Source of the DNA: Cladophialophora immunda | Taxonomy: Eukaryota > Ascomycota > Eurotiomycetes > Chaetothyriales > Herpotrichiellaceae | Assembly: GCF_000835495.1 (NCBI RefSeq) | Contig: NW_015622547.1 | Location: 4,046,828 to 4,110,827, forward strand | Direction: 5' to 3' | DNA: 64,000 bases | In this document: positions 1 through 9,959 of the stretch, piece after piece | Layout: each line of letters begins with the position of its first letter | Numbering within the stretch: position 1 is the first letter of the stretch | The notes under the pieces: model-generated | Told to the model about the DNA's origin: nothing | Databases searched by the model: none | Seen by the model: the letters and a program-made list of their open reading frames with translations, nothing else | Position numbers and translations under genes: made by a program

Positions 1-603
1 CTACCATTGAAGCGGCGGCGATGATTTTGCCGCCAGTGCCTTGCCTGATCATCTGTCTAGCAGCCAGCTGGAATTGATGAAACATGCCTGCAAATGTTGG
101 CACTCGCACGAATGTCTCAATGCTAAACCTCGTGTCTTACCTGTAAGGTTGATGGCCATTTCATCCTCCCATTCCTCGGTCGAGACATCTACCAGTGGCT
201 TAATCTTGCAGACACCGGCGTTGGCGACAAGAACCTGGAATTCGCATGAGCTGGGCCACCCAGTAAATGATTGTGCCACGGACATTCAGCTGACCAAGGT
301 CCCTGGCCGACTTTTCAAACGCCTCGGTAACTTCAGTCCTTTTGGAAACATCTGCTGGTGTCACAGAGCTTTCGCGTCCTGCTTGCGGAGTTAGTTGAGA
401 ATTGTGTTCGTAGTGAAGAAAATATCCACTTGTGTTCTCGTACCTAAAGCTCGGATCTCTGCCGCTGTAGCCTCCAAAGCAGTGATATTCTTCTTGATAT
501 CGTTAACGGCAACATTGAATCCATCTCGAGCGAGCCGTAGGGCAATCGCCTTACCGATACCACGGGCAGCACCGGACACAAAAACCACCTGACGTAAACC
601 CAT
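1..603 (-). CDS. Short-chain dehydrogenase/reductase, partial at left edge
   Basis: The 5' part of a classical NAD(P)-dependent SDR, similar in style to diacetyl/acetoin reductases. The ATG is at 603-601. The visible exons are 444-603, 284-378, 141-234 and <1-87, with GT..AG introns of 49-65 nt (the donor at 283 is a weaker GTCCGT). The N-terminus carries the cofactor motif SGAARGIGKA, followed by an acidic-residue loop (VAVNDI) and, in exon 3, the NAG motif (VANAGV). The last exon reads into the strand with the catalytic Ser (GGKIIAAAS). The catalytic Tyr-x3-Lys and C-terminus lie outside the window. All splices keep frame, so the gene looks functional. It is divergent from the Gfo/Idh/MocA gene starting at 922. 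The substrate cannot be judged from this fragment. Confidence 0.85.
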
Positions 604-921
604 TCCGTCAGCGATGGCTGGTTGCCCGAAGGTCTCGAGTTACATGGATTATTGCTTCATCATCCTCAGCAATAAAGTAACATATTCATCCTGCCTTTGA
701 TGAGGTATGGAACCTGGGCCATTTGTGAATGGATTCCACGGGTGGAAATGCGGCAAACGAGCGGAAGAACAACAGCAGACGGCTTCAGCTCCTACTCGGA
801 TGAGAATCGGCGAACGAGATCTGGTCTGAATGAAGTTCATAAGAAAGTTGTGACGCGGACTAATACTGGGCTTGTGCGTGTTCGTGGGTGCTTGACACTT
901 TTCAAAGAACCTCCGGAAAAC
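604..921. promoter_or_regulatory. Divergent intergenic region between SDR and oxidoreductase
   Basis: These 318 bases separate two divergently transcribed oxidoreductase genes and must hold both promoters. I see no clear TATA box or repeated operator; the small ORFs here have no recognisable product. Confidence 0.5.
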
Positions 922-2379
922 ATGGCTCAACACCACATTCATACTAGATGGGGAATCCTAGGTAGGCCACGCTGCCAGAAAACAGAGTAAACCCGGTTTA
1001 ACCCTCGTCTAGGTACAGGGGTTATTGCCAAGCAGTTCGCCCAGGTACGTGGAGCCAAGAACAGAGACTTGAGCGTATTCTGACGACAGATATAGGATAT
1101 GTGCATTGGTCCAGTCACAAGGGGCGTTAGCGATGTCACTCATCAAATTGTTGCCGTTGGTAGCCAGACATCGATCCAGAAAGCACAAGATTTTGTGAAT
1201 GTCACCGGCCTGAAAAATGCTCATTGCTATGGTACATATGAAGATTTCCTCCGCGATGAGACAATAGATGTCGTTTACATTACAACGTCAGCTGCCCCTG
1301 AAGATCCATCAAAATTGAAATAAATGAATAGTGTATTAGTGTTACTAACTGCCTACGTTTTCATCTAGCCCACACTCACATCACTACCGGCATGTCAAAC
1401 AGTGCCTGCTGGCGGGGAAACATGTCTTGTGCGAAAAGCCTTTCACCATGAATGCCGCACAAGCAAGGGCCCTCGCTCAGCTTGCGAGCGAGAAGAGCAG
1501 ATATCTGATGGAAGGTTCATGGACTCGATTCTTTCCGCTCGTTGATAAGCTGCGCCAAATCGTCACCAGCGGCCAGATCGGAAGTGTTCAGCGTGTATTT
1601 TCAGACCATGGCCGAGATCTTATCGATGCATCTACGCCAGCTACAAGCCGTTTCGTTGACCCATATCAAGGAGCTGGCGGGTTCCTTGATCTGGGTAAGT
1701 TGAAAAACTTCCTGGCTAATCCTTACTGTAATCATGCAGAGCTGATCAGATCGGCGCATCCTTTCTACAGGTCACTACTCCCTGTTATGGTGCTTCCTCC
1801 CACTCTACAACTGGAAAGGCGGTAGCGAAAAACTGGCACCGGCAGTTTCTGGCAATATGATACTTGACAAACGTGGGTTTGATATCCATTCCACAGCGGT
1901 TCTAACATGGCCTGATGGTAAGTCGACTCTCAGATGATTGACCAGCGCTAAATCCTAAATCCTCTAGCAATCGCTGTGGCTTCGACATCCTTGACTAGCA
2001 ACACGGACCGTCGGGAAGATGGTGCTGTTGGTCCTGCCACCAAAATCATGGGCACCCAGGGAACGATCACCATTCCGGCTCCGTGCTATCGGCCAACCGA
2101 GTTCACAGTTCACCAAGATAACCTCAAAACTACATACACATTCCCAATCACTGTAAGAGGCATTTCTCAAGAGTAATGCTCTGTATTCAAGCTGACTGTA
2201 AATTCTAGGGCTATGGGATGGGGTGGGAAGTAGACAATGTCGCTCGTGATATTGCTGGAGGGAAGTTGGAAAGTTCTACAATGCCACTGGAAGAAACCAT
2301 CCAAGTCATGACAGTCATGGACACACTACGCGAAATGTCAGGCTTGAAATACCCCGAAGAGAGTGAGCTCATTTTCTAG
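922..2379 (+). CDS. Gfo/Idh/MocA-family oxidoreductase (dihydrodiol dehydrogenase-like)
   Basis: An NAD(P)-dependent oxidoreductase of the family that includes trans-1,2-dihydrobenzene-1,2-diol dehydrogenase and D-xylose 1-dehydrogenase. Seven exons (922-961, 1013-1044, 1096-1286, 1369-1694, 1771-1917, 1968-2152, 2209-2379) give 363 residues, the usual family length. The N-terminal Rossmann motif GILGTGVIA is at about residues 11-19. The family signature CEKPF is at about 109-113 and contains the catalytic lysine. GAGGFLDLG, split by an intron, belongs to the C-terminal substrate domain. The exon 2-3 intron uses a TAG acceptor at 1093-1095; the nearby CAG would put a stop in frame. All junctions keep frame. 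The start is the first ATG, eight codons before the conserved RWGIL. The gene is divergent from an SDR and may share its regulation. The substrate is unknown: a sugar, a polyol or an aromatic dihydrodiol are all possible. Confidence 0.88.
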
Positions 2380-3240
2380 AGTCGTATTATACCGTATAAG
2401 GAGAAATGATACGCAAAAAGGAGTTGGTTGTTTGGAATGTCTCACTGGCAACACGAGTACCAATTGAAACCCGGCCAGATGTAGGACTGTAAGTTTGCAG
2501 GCCTTGAGCCGATTGATCAGGGTTCTATTAGGTTGTTGGCCCCTGTGCTCCTAACCCATCTAGTACCTAATGATGGTTTGTAGATAAGGCATGAGCCATC
2601 TTCCCATACATGATTCAAGTTCGTTGCTTCATTGCCCTCTATATCGAGAGGTTGGCCTTGTTGGTCTGGTTTCCTTGGTTCTCTAACCCTCCTTGTGTGT
2701 TCAGCTTGCCTGAGCACGGGAGAACGGAAGAACAAACCGTCGTCAAATTTCGTAATACCAAATGTAAAATTTGACTGAATGGATGACCCCCAATTTGCGA
2801 AGAACTAATATTCGCATTGGAACCCAACAAAGTGGTATCACATTCGGACCTGACAGAAACTCCGCAACACCAAGCTATTCCAATGTCATGGATATCCCGC
2901 AAGCACCAACAAATCTGACATAGCCGCCTGAATCTCATCAAATCTCGTCTTGCCGACAGCCTATAGTATCAGCCGAATTGGCAACATCCTTGTTTGTTCG
3001 TGTTGAAATTGAGGCACCTGGTGTTCGATGGTTAGTACGTGCTGGCTGGAGGTCGCCTGTGAAGACGGGTCTTGCAAGGACAATCGCTCACCCCCCGCCA
3101 GTTGCCTTCCATAACAAACATCCATCTCTTGACTTGTAGTTTAGACTGTGAGGAAGATGTCAGCGTTTTGTGCATCGAATCACGCAAACATTTCGCGCCA
3201 ATGGCTTGCGGCACGTCCACGGAAGCCGAACGAATCGAAG
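2380..3240. other. Intergenic, no gene seen
   Basis: Short frames on both strands have no recognisable domain and no consistent splice structure. It probably holds the 3' ends of the flanking genes. Confidence 0.4.
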
Positions 3241-3603
3241 TCACCGGGCTTCGTACCATCCACTGGTGTCATCGCCGTAATTTAAACATCCTTCAGCATG
3301 GTCTCCAACAACCATACATCCAGAGGCACCATTTCCAAATGTGCAACAGCCTTCCTCGACCTCTCTTTTTTGACTGGGCTCATTTGCCGCGGACACAGCC
3401 TGTTGCTGGTCTGGCTGCGGTTGTGGCGCCTCTTGTTGAGCTTGAGTTTGCGACTGAGGAGGTTCGTCCCGCTGTAGTCGGTCGTTGCTATGCGCTGAGG
3501 AGGAACGAGAGGACTCTTCGTAGGGAGGTGGAGGATCCATGCGTGGGAATGTGCTCGATGCGCCGCCATTAGGGGGAGACGTCGGAGTCCTGAGTTTTCC
3601 CAT
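3241..3603 (-). CDS. Small proline/glutamine-rich hypothetical protein
   Basis: A 120-residue single-exon frame starting at an ATG at 3603-3601. The N-terminal two-thirds is low complexity, rich in Pro, Ser and Gln, with the tract DPPPPYEESS that contains a PPxY-type motif (a known ligand class for WW domains, as in Rsp5-type ubiquitin ligases). The C-terminus has regularly spaced Cys and Gly (CCTFGNGASGCMVVGDHAEGC), about residues 85-105. This bipartite design looks like a real small fungal protein rather than noise, but I cannot name a family. Overlapping frames on both strands lack such organisation. A role as a PPxY adaptor or a cysteine-rich cortical protein would be speculation. Confidence 0.45.
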   Translation of the reverse strand: MGKLRTPTSPPNGGASSTFPRMDPPPPYEESSRSSSAHSNDRLQRDEPPQSQTQAQQEAPQPQPDQQQAVSAANEPSQKREVEEGCCTFGNGASGCMVVGDHAEGCLNYGDDTSGWYEAR

Positions 3604-5227
3604 GGTATGATCTTGTCAGTAGCTAGCAAGACACAGAGAATTTGTACGGCGCGTTGACTTGAGGACAAAGCGGAGGTTGTCAAGGTGGCAAGCGCAAAGG
3701 TTGCGAAGCTATTCGCTGTAGCGGCACTGTATGAGTACTCTAGGATTAGCATAGCTGGAGAGCATTTTCAAGGCCGGAATCACGAAACATATATGCTTCG
3801 CGACGACCGCGAGCAAGGCATTGATGCCTCAGCCATCAACTGATGGACGCATTGCAAAGATCGCATGATTGGTTGAGGCTACGAATACGATTGGCCTTTT
3901 TGGTTTCTGCCTGCGGATTGGACTGTGCGAATGGGGACTAGCGGGGTTGCAAACTGAGGCTTAAACAAGCTGTGGCCAGAATCTATACTCGAATCATGCC
4001 CATTTGCCGAGTCGGTGGGAAGGGAATTGTGCAGCCTAATGACGAGGAGCAAAAGTACAGGAGGAACAGGCGGATCGGGAGAAGGAAATGTTGGATGCCT
4101 GGATTCTAGAAGGTATGTACTTGGTAGGTATGTACACATCAGAGGAAGATGAAGATATGCTCCAGTTGGATTGGAAGTGAGGGTTGGGGTGGCATTGTTC
4201 TCACACTCTCTCCTTTTTATGAGGTAATATGGTAGTAAAGAAGAGAGGGATAATTAGTACGCAGTAAATAGGGACTTGGCTCTTGTACGGAGTACTTGTC
4301 TGAGCAGAATATGACGCCAACCAGTTGGCGACAGGCGACGGGAGACTCGGTTAGTGAGCAAGTTGGGCAATCTCTGTGATTCCAGTCTTGATAGGTCAGG
4401 TTTGAGGCTGAGTTGATTTTTCGCTCTGTGTGTGAGAACTGCATCAGCACTCTACAAGTACGCTGACGGGTAGGATGATGTTAGAATACCACCCATCGAG
4501 TTGTCTTGCACAGAGACGATTCAGAGACACGGTCAGGTGAGAGTGGATGAAGACCAGAGCAAGGAAAGTGGGAATTTTAATCGATACAGCAATTTCGATC
4601 TCGTGATTTTCCCCGTGTGAGCACAGAACAAGCGAGTGTGGCGGATTAGAGCCCATTATTAGCCAGGCTCTTGTGGGCTGTTGCGTGCTATTGCACCATT
4701 GCCAATGGTCGTTTTGGGGGCGGCCAACAGGGCCACTTCCCCCTTAGACTTGGGGACCTCGGGAGGTTGCCACCCTCCAGTGCCTCACGCCATCACCTGG
4801 ATTTTATTACTTGTTAGTTAAACTTTGGAGATGGTGGCTCGGCGTTGTTGCCCCTGATTTCCTGATTCTCAGGTCGACCTGATGCAATGCTCCGTCTTGG
4901 GATCGAGATGGGCTCCCGTTGAACCCTCAGCTCGTGGCTCCCTCTACGCGACTAGAGTATGAAAACACTTGCCCTCCCCTCCAACCCAACGTCCTCAAAG
5001 TACATCCTCTTCCCTTGGCCCCTCTGGTTAATTTGTCACTGACAATCTTCTTCTGTATCACGTTGCATCAGCAGCATTCACATTCGTTTTTCTTTCTTTA
5101 TCTCCTTTTTGTTTTCATTTCCATCCCTTTGAACTGGCCATTCCCCCGACCTCTCGCAATCTCACCGGCGCCGATCAGCAGAACCCTGCACTCGAAGGAC
5201 TTCCGGCAACTGGCCTGCGTCGCAACA
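3604..5227. other. Long intergenic region upstream of the UstYa-like gene
   Basis: No coding region can be supported. Pyrimidine-rich stretches at about 5040-5160 (runs of T and C) resemble a fungal 5' leader for the gene starting at 5228. Short frames at 3879-4139 and 4217-4656 have no domain signal. Confidence 0.4.
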
Positions 5228-6043
5228 ATGGGCCTCAACAACCACTACCGCTCTGTTTCCACCAACGACGAATCCTTCCCGCTCTCCGAAAAGAGTCAGT
5301 CAAGAGCAGGCTGGGGCAAGCAGTCCCTCTGTCTTTCTGTTGCGACCGGCACTCTTTTCATCGCCATCATAGTCGCCATCTTCTCCCTGATTTCTTCTGT
5401 ATTTGTTTCACACTCCTCTACCTCCACATCCGACGCTCTCTCGGCGTCTACCACCAGCGCAACCGCAGTTGTCGCCAGTACCTCCGCTGCTTCAACACCC
5501 ACCCCTCTCGTCGGTGACGACTCGATAAAATCCACCGAGGGTTCTGATGACTCGACCTCGTCAAAGGATGAAATCCAAAACTGCGGATATACCCCCGAAG
5601 AGGCCAGAGAACATGGCTGCGTCTTTGACGTGATGATGCAACTCTGGACCCCAGCGGCGTGTTTCGACGAATCTCTTTCAAACCGCTTCCTCGAGGTTGG
5701 CAATTGGACCTGGTATGCTGATCCTTCTGCGAGCTACGCCTACACTTTGGAGGAAATGAGAAAAGGCGAACATGATGCAGTCTATGTCGCGCAAGACTAC
5801 CATGTGACCCACTGCATCTACGCCTGGGAAAAGCTGGTCCGGTCGATGAGGAATCAACAGCCCCTCATTACTGAGTTGATTTCTTATGACCATGTCATCC
5901 ACTGCAGGCACAAAACCCTTCAGAGAGCCGATGGAGGTAGCTCCATCCGTGGTGTCCGAGCACCTACTGGGTATACCCAATGCGCACCATATGACACATG
6001 GAAAAATCATCTACCTCCGAACGAGCATTCCTCAACGGACTGA
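5228..6043 (+). CDS. UstYa/DUF3328-like single-pass membrane protein
   Basis: The predicted protein has 271 residues in one exon. A short cytoplasmic N-terminus with SVSTNDESFPLSEKSQ is followed by one strongly hydrophobic segment at about residues 33-60. Next comes a Ser/Thr-rich linker (about 60-120), then a lumenal domain with CGYTPEEAREHGC and the two motifs HVTHC (192-196) and HVIHC (222-226). Paired HxxHC motifs after a single membrane segment are the hallmark of the UstYa (DUF3328) family, whose known members are oxidases or cyclases in fungal RiPP and other secondary-metabolite pathways. The match is by motif and layout only, and this copy belongs to a divergent branch of unknown function. 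The frame is open back to 4919, but the ATG at 5228 gives the usual topology and the upstream part resembles leader sequence. No repeated RiPP precursor is visible nearby. Confidence 0.6.
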   Translation: MGLNNHYRSVSTNDESFPLSEKSQSRAGWGKQSLCLSVATGTLFIAIIVAIFSLISSVFVSHSSTSTSDALSASTTSATAVVASTSAASTPTPLVGDDSIKSTEGSDDSTSSKDEIQNCGYTPEEAREHGCVFDVMMQLWTPAACFDESLSNRFLEVGNWTWYADPSASYAYTLEEMRKGEHDAVYVAQDYHVTHCIYAWEKLVRSMRNQQPLITELISYDHVIHCRHKTLQRADGGSSIRGVRAPTGYTQCAPYDTWKNHLPPNEHSSTD

Positions 6044-7441
6044 AGAGGATTAAAGAATTTCGTGGGCCGACCTTGACGTGAGCGTTTAGCAGTTGAATTT
6101 CGGTTACGGTCAGTTCATATAGGCACATAATCATCCCTCAATTATCAACGTTTCAGAAATGGGGAAGTTTTCAGTTGCGCCGGAAAACAAAACTTCACGC
6201 AAAGTCTGGAGTGATTCTCAACCTTGAAAGACACCTCGAATGCCTCCAAGGCTTCACAGAATCGCCAATGGAGATCTGTGCTACTTTTCAAGCTTCGGAG
6301 GAAAGTTTATTCTGCACAGGCTTTGATCGAGTCACGACGCACCTCCAGACCTCTGGATTTTGAGATCCCGCCACCCGAACGAGCGGCTGCACTGGAGCGA
6401 AGTGATTGTGATATGGCGGCGACCGGACCATGGTTAGGAATACACCACTCAAAGCTGTGGCTTTTTCAAGATTTGTCAATATTAGAGGGATGATATGAAT
6501 GACTTTCCCCTTCCACCAAACAATATACTGTACTTTTTAGCAGGCCAACGCGCAGGGTATTTGTTTCGATCTAGTTTTTCCAATCTTCTCTGTCCCAGGC
6601 AAAAATGCCCATAAAACCTGAGGTTGCCTAGCTTTGTGACAGACGAATTATTTGATGATTCTAATCTTCGTCCCATTTCTGTCTTCCATCTAAACGGCCC
6701 AACCATGCCTCTAACATTTAAATGCATTGACACAGAAAGGGCCCTTGATGGAAGGCTTTGTCTCAATGTATACGAGGTAGATTAAGAAAGGTATCGTGGC
6801 ATTGGTGCAGAGGACTGCTATCAGGCGCAATTTAATTCTCTGCCAACACCTTCCATTTGAGGCCGACGTGTGTGATCGGCATGACTTTCGACTGTCGACC
6901 AAGCTTCGGTGATGGCACCAAGCCTACTGGGGCACTATCAACCATTAGCCCAAAACTCTCCGTCCTCGCCCGCTGCTTCAGGCTCCTGTCCAAGGACACC
7001 AATGATGGCCTAGAACAACGGTTGTGCATGGTGCAACTGCTCGTTACTGCTTCCTTGCCGCATTGATTGGCCCGACTGCTACGCGATAGCAAGAAGCTGA
7101 ACAACTGAGAACAATGTGGCCGTGACGCTGTTGCCCCGCGGGCCAGGGTCTCGTTTGTGGCTTGCGTCGAGCAACTCTGGACCAGCTGAGACTGGGCTTT
7201 TCAGGCGCAAATTTGATTTTGGCGGCGAAGCCGTCTCAAGGTGGTGCAGCTAGGGTATTAGGAGGAGGCTTTTAAAGGATGATCTCACCGTCTCTCCTCT
7301 CGAGACGGACGTTCTCTGCAGTGATACTCGGCCGCTGATGAGCCCCGCACCGCGGACGCTCTCTTTCAGATGAAAAAGGTTCACTTATTGCTGCATCTGG
7401 CTTCAGTCGCCGGCTTCGATTAAACCGGCCAGATAGGAAAG
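6044..7441. other. Intergenic, no gene seen
   Basis: About 1.4 kb downstream of the UstYa-like gene and upstream of the CorA-like gene. Small frames (for example 6175-6493 on the plus strand, 6832-7104 on the minus strand) show no domain or splice support. Confidence 0.4.
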
Positions 7442-9531
7442 ATGAGCGAGTCAACGGAGCCCGTCCACGACGGCGTGGACGAGTTCGTAGTGGACCCCAT
7501 TCGCGTGTCTCTCCTCGCGACCATCGACGACGAGAACACTGCCTACAAGGACCCAAACAAGACGGATCGCTACTCCTTCTTCGAGGCCAAGACAGTTGAC
7601 ATATGGGAAACGGCCGGTCGAGGCGCGCAGATTGTGGATCGAAGCTACCCAGTGTCGCGGCGACTACCCCAGGATCTGTTTGAGGCGTATCACCCAGCGA
7701 TACCTCGCGGGAGTCGTCTTGCTCTTCGACTCTTGTGCACGCGCCCGGCGCTTGGAGGCAATCAGACGGCCAAGCACGATGACACGGGACCCCCGGGCGA
7801 TCGACAGATCAATTATCTCCCGTTCCTGGCCGCAGATGTGCAGGAGCTGGTCCGTCAATGGGATCTCAATCGCGAATACACCTGGATGAGGCTAAATGCG
7901 CGCGAAGTGGGCAATTTTCAGCGCAAGACGGTATGGAACTTTGACATAGAGCCACCCAGGGCAGTTCGAATGGGTATGTACGCGCGCTTCAGGTCAAGAA
8001 ACTCACCCCAGTTTTGTATAAAATGACAACAGAAAAGGCTGAAATCAACCGTGTTCAGGAGTGGTGATCCATTTTCCGTTCGTCCTCCGCCCAGCTCGAC
8101 GAGCAAAATACCTGACAAATACAAAGGGCGGGGGCACCGCATCCCGGCGGTCGCTGAAGTCGACGTACAACCCGCGACGCGACGACCCATTCCTGTGGTC
8201 CTTTGCCATGTCGCACTCCCTACGTGACGGGAAAAGTCGCTGCCTGCTCGACGGGCTCACAGACTGGGCAATCGGGGACGTCTCGCGCCGGCTCTTGAAG
8301 GCGTCGCAGCACTGGTACCTGCACCCGCTCCACGTGCCAGTGATCCTGCTCAACATCTTCTTTGACCACGCGGCTTGGGAGGTCAACCGGCTGTGCGTCG
8401 AAGTTGGGCATTTTGAGTTCCTGTCGCGCGACGCTCAAATCGGCTCGCTCCAGCACTTCGACATCATCACCACCCAGCTGCAGTATATCCGCCGTGACCT
8501 TGAATTCCTGCAGTCGCTGGCAAAGTTCCTGCTCGAGACCATGGAGTTTCTCGAGCAGAAGATTTTCCTGCGTGAGTGGGACAGCAGGGTAGGCAGAGAC
8601 GACGGCACCGTGACTTCGTACAGGGCCTATGTACACCAGACGAATCCACATATGGAGGAGAAGCTGATGAACATTTCGCATTTGATCGACAACAACATAT
8701 CGACGTGCCAGTACTTGCAAGCGAGGACAAGGGATGCATTAGATTTTGTAAGCATTTATTCTTTGCTGTCTGTCTTTTGTTTTCCCCACCATCTTGACCA
8801 GACGTTCCCGCCAGTCTAGCCCTTGGTTAGTGCTCCATGTTCTTTTCTTTCGGGGCTTCTCTACGTGCCATTACCTACACCATTACATCATGCAAGCGGC
8901 AGCCCTGAGCTGCTCTACTTTGCAGCAATTTCAAATTCGCTAATTTCTTCCCACGTACGTGCGTACTGCGTGGGAGAGATAGATCAAGGGCAAAATTTCG
9001 CTGCGCGACAACGAATCGAATCGCGAGGATGCCGACTCCAACAAGACCATGTCGTTCCTGCAGATGATCTTCCTTCCCGCTACATTCGTGGCTGCCATTG
9101 TGTCCATGAACTTTTTCGACCTGACGACGTCCCCGCCCCGAGTGAGCAGCTACATCTGGATCTTCTGGCTTGTCAGCCTCGGGCTTACGGCCGTCGTACT
9201 GGCCATTTATTTCTTCTGGCGGTGGAAGGGTAAGGTCAAGGCGGCGGAGGAGCGCAAGGAGGCCAGGAGACGGGAGAAGATGTTGGGGTGGGAGGAGGGT
9301 GGAGGTGATCAGAGTCCCTACGACACTGGGACCGGCAGCGATCCGGATAGTGATGGGGGCGAGGGTGGGAGGAAAGGGCGTAAGAGCCGGAGGAGGAGTC
9401 GGCGGACACGCGAAAGAGGAAATAAGAAAGGGAGAAGAAGTACTAGCGAGGAGAGCGCGGAAGATGGCAGGGCCGCAGGCACCACGACCGGGCAGATAAA
9501 GAGGAAAGAAAAGCCCGAGTTGGTCATGTAG
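7442..9531 (+). CDS. CorA-like divalent-cation transporter family protein
   Basis: A fungal member of the CorA Mg2+ transporter superfamily. Exons 7442-7973, 8059-8747 and 8983-9531 give about 589 residues. The long N-terminal part is cytoplasmic. It is followed by helical sequence around residues 290-400 (QYIRRDLEFLQSLAKFLLET and ISHLIDNNISTCQYLQARTR), as in the CorA stalk. The C-terminal exon has two membrane segments: MSFLQMIFLPATFVAAIVSM and YIWIFWLVSLGLTAVVLAIY. The canonical GMN pore motif is replaced by SMNFFD, so Mg2+ selectivity is doubtful. The C-terminal tail is strongly basic (GRKSRRRSRRTRERGNKKGR). The 8748-8982 intron is long for this locus (235 nt) and could hide a small extra exon, so that junction is the least certain part. 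Confidence 0.75.
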
Positions 9532-9959
9532 TTGGCTTGTTCGTGGCTGGATGTCGTTGCGCTCGAGTCGATAAATGGCCCCTCCCCCTAGGCATTGGAC
9601 TGACGGCAAGCCAGCTCACGGGCTATACATCTGGAGGGAGATGGAGGAGATGCAGGTTACCCAACGACGAGATAGATCGCCGTTTCTTAATGCACTCTGT
9701 TCCAATCCATATGTCCCCGCAGAAAGTGGATGGGGAACATGCAACGCATCGCAATCAGACGGTACTCGTAATGCTAGCAACCGGACCGATCCACCTTTTA
9801 TTGCATAGACCACTATGCCTTTTCCCATGTAGTTCCGTTTCTCTTGAGGCACTTGTAGAACCAGACGACGAGCTAACAAAAGCTAGTAAACGCACGGACA
9901 GCACTGCCACTAATGTCAGATCTGACAACAACTACTTACGCTCTCAGGACCTTCTCGGA
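9532..9959. other. Convergent 3' intergenic region
   Basis: Lies between the stop codons of two convergent genes. Nothing beyond presumed 3' untranslated sequence is seen. Confidence 0.5.

Noticed and set aside
3282..3752. A 156-codon minus-strand frame overlapping the small proline-rich gene
   Set aside because: Different frame with no organisation; the 120-residue frame has the PPxY tract and Cys pattern.
4919..5227. In-frame N-terminal extension of the UstYa-like protein by 103 codons
   Set aside because: It is pyrimidine-rich leader-like sequence, and the ATG at 5228 gives the usual short cytoplasmic tail and single membrane helix.
8220..8739. Antisense frames over the CorA-like gene
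   Set aside because: They are shadows of a well-supported coding strand and show no domain.
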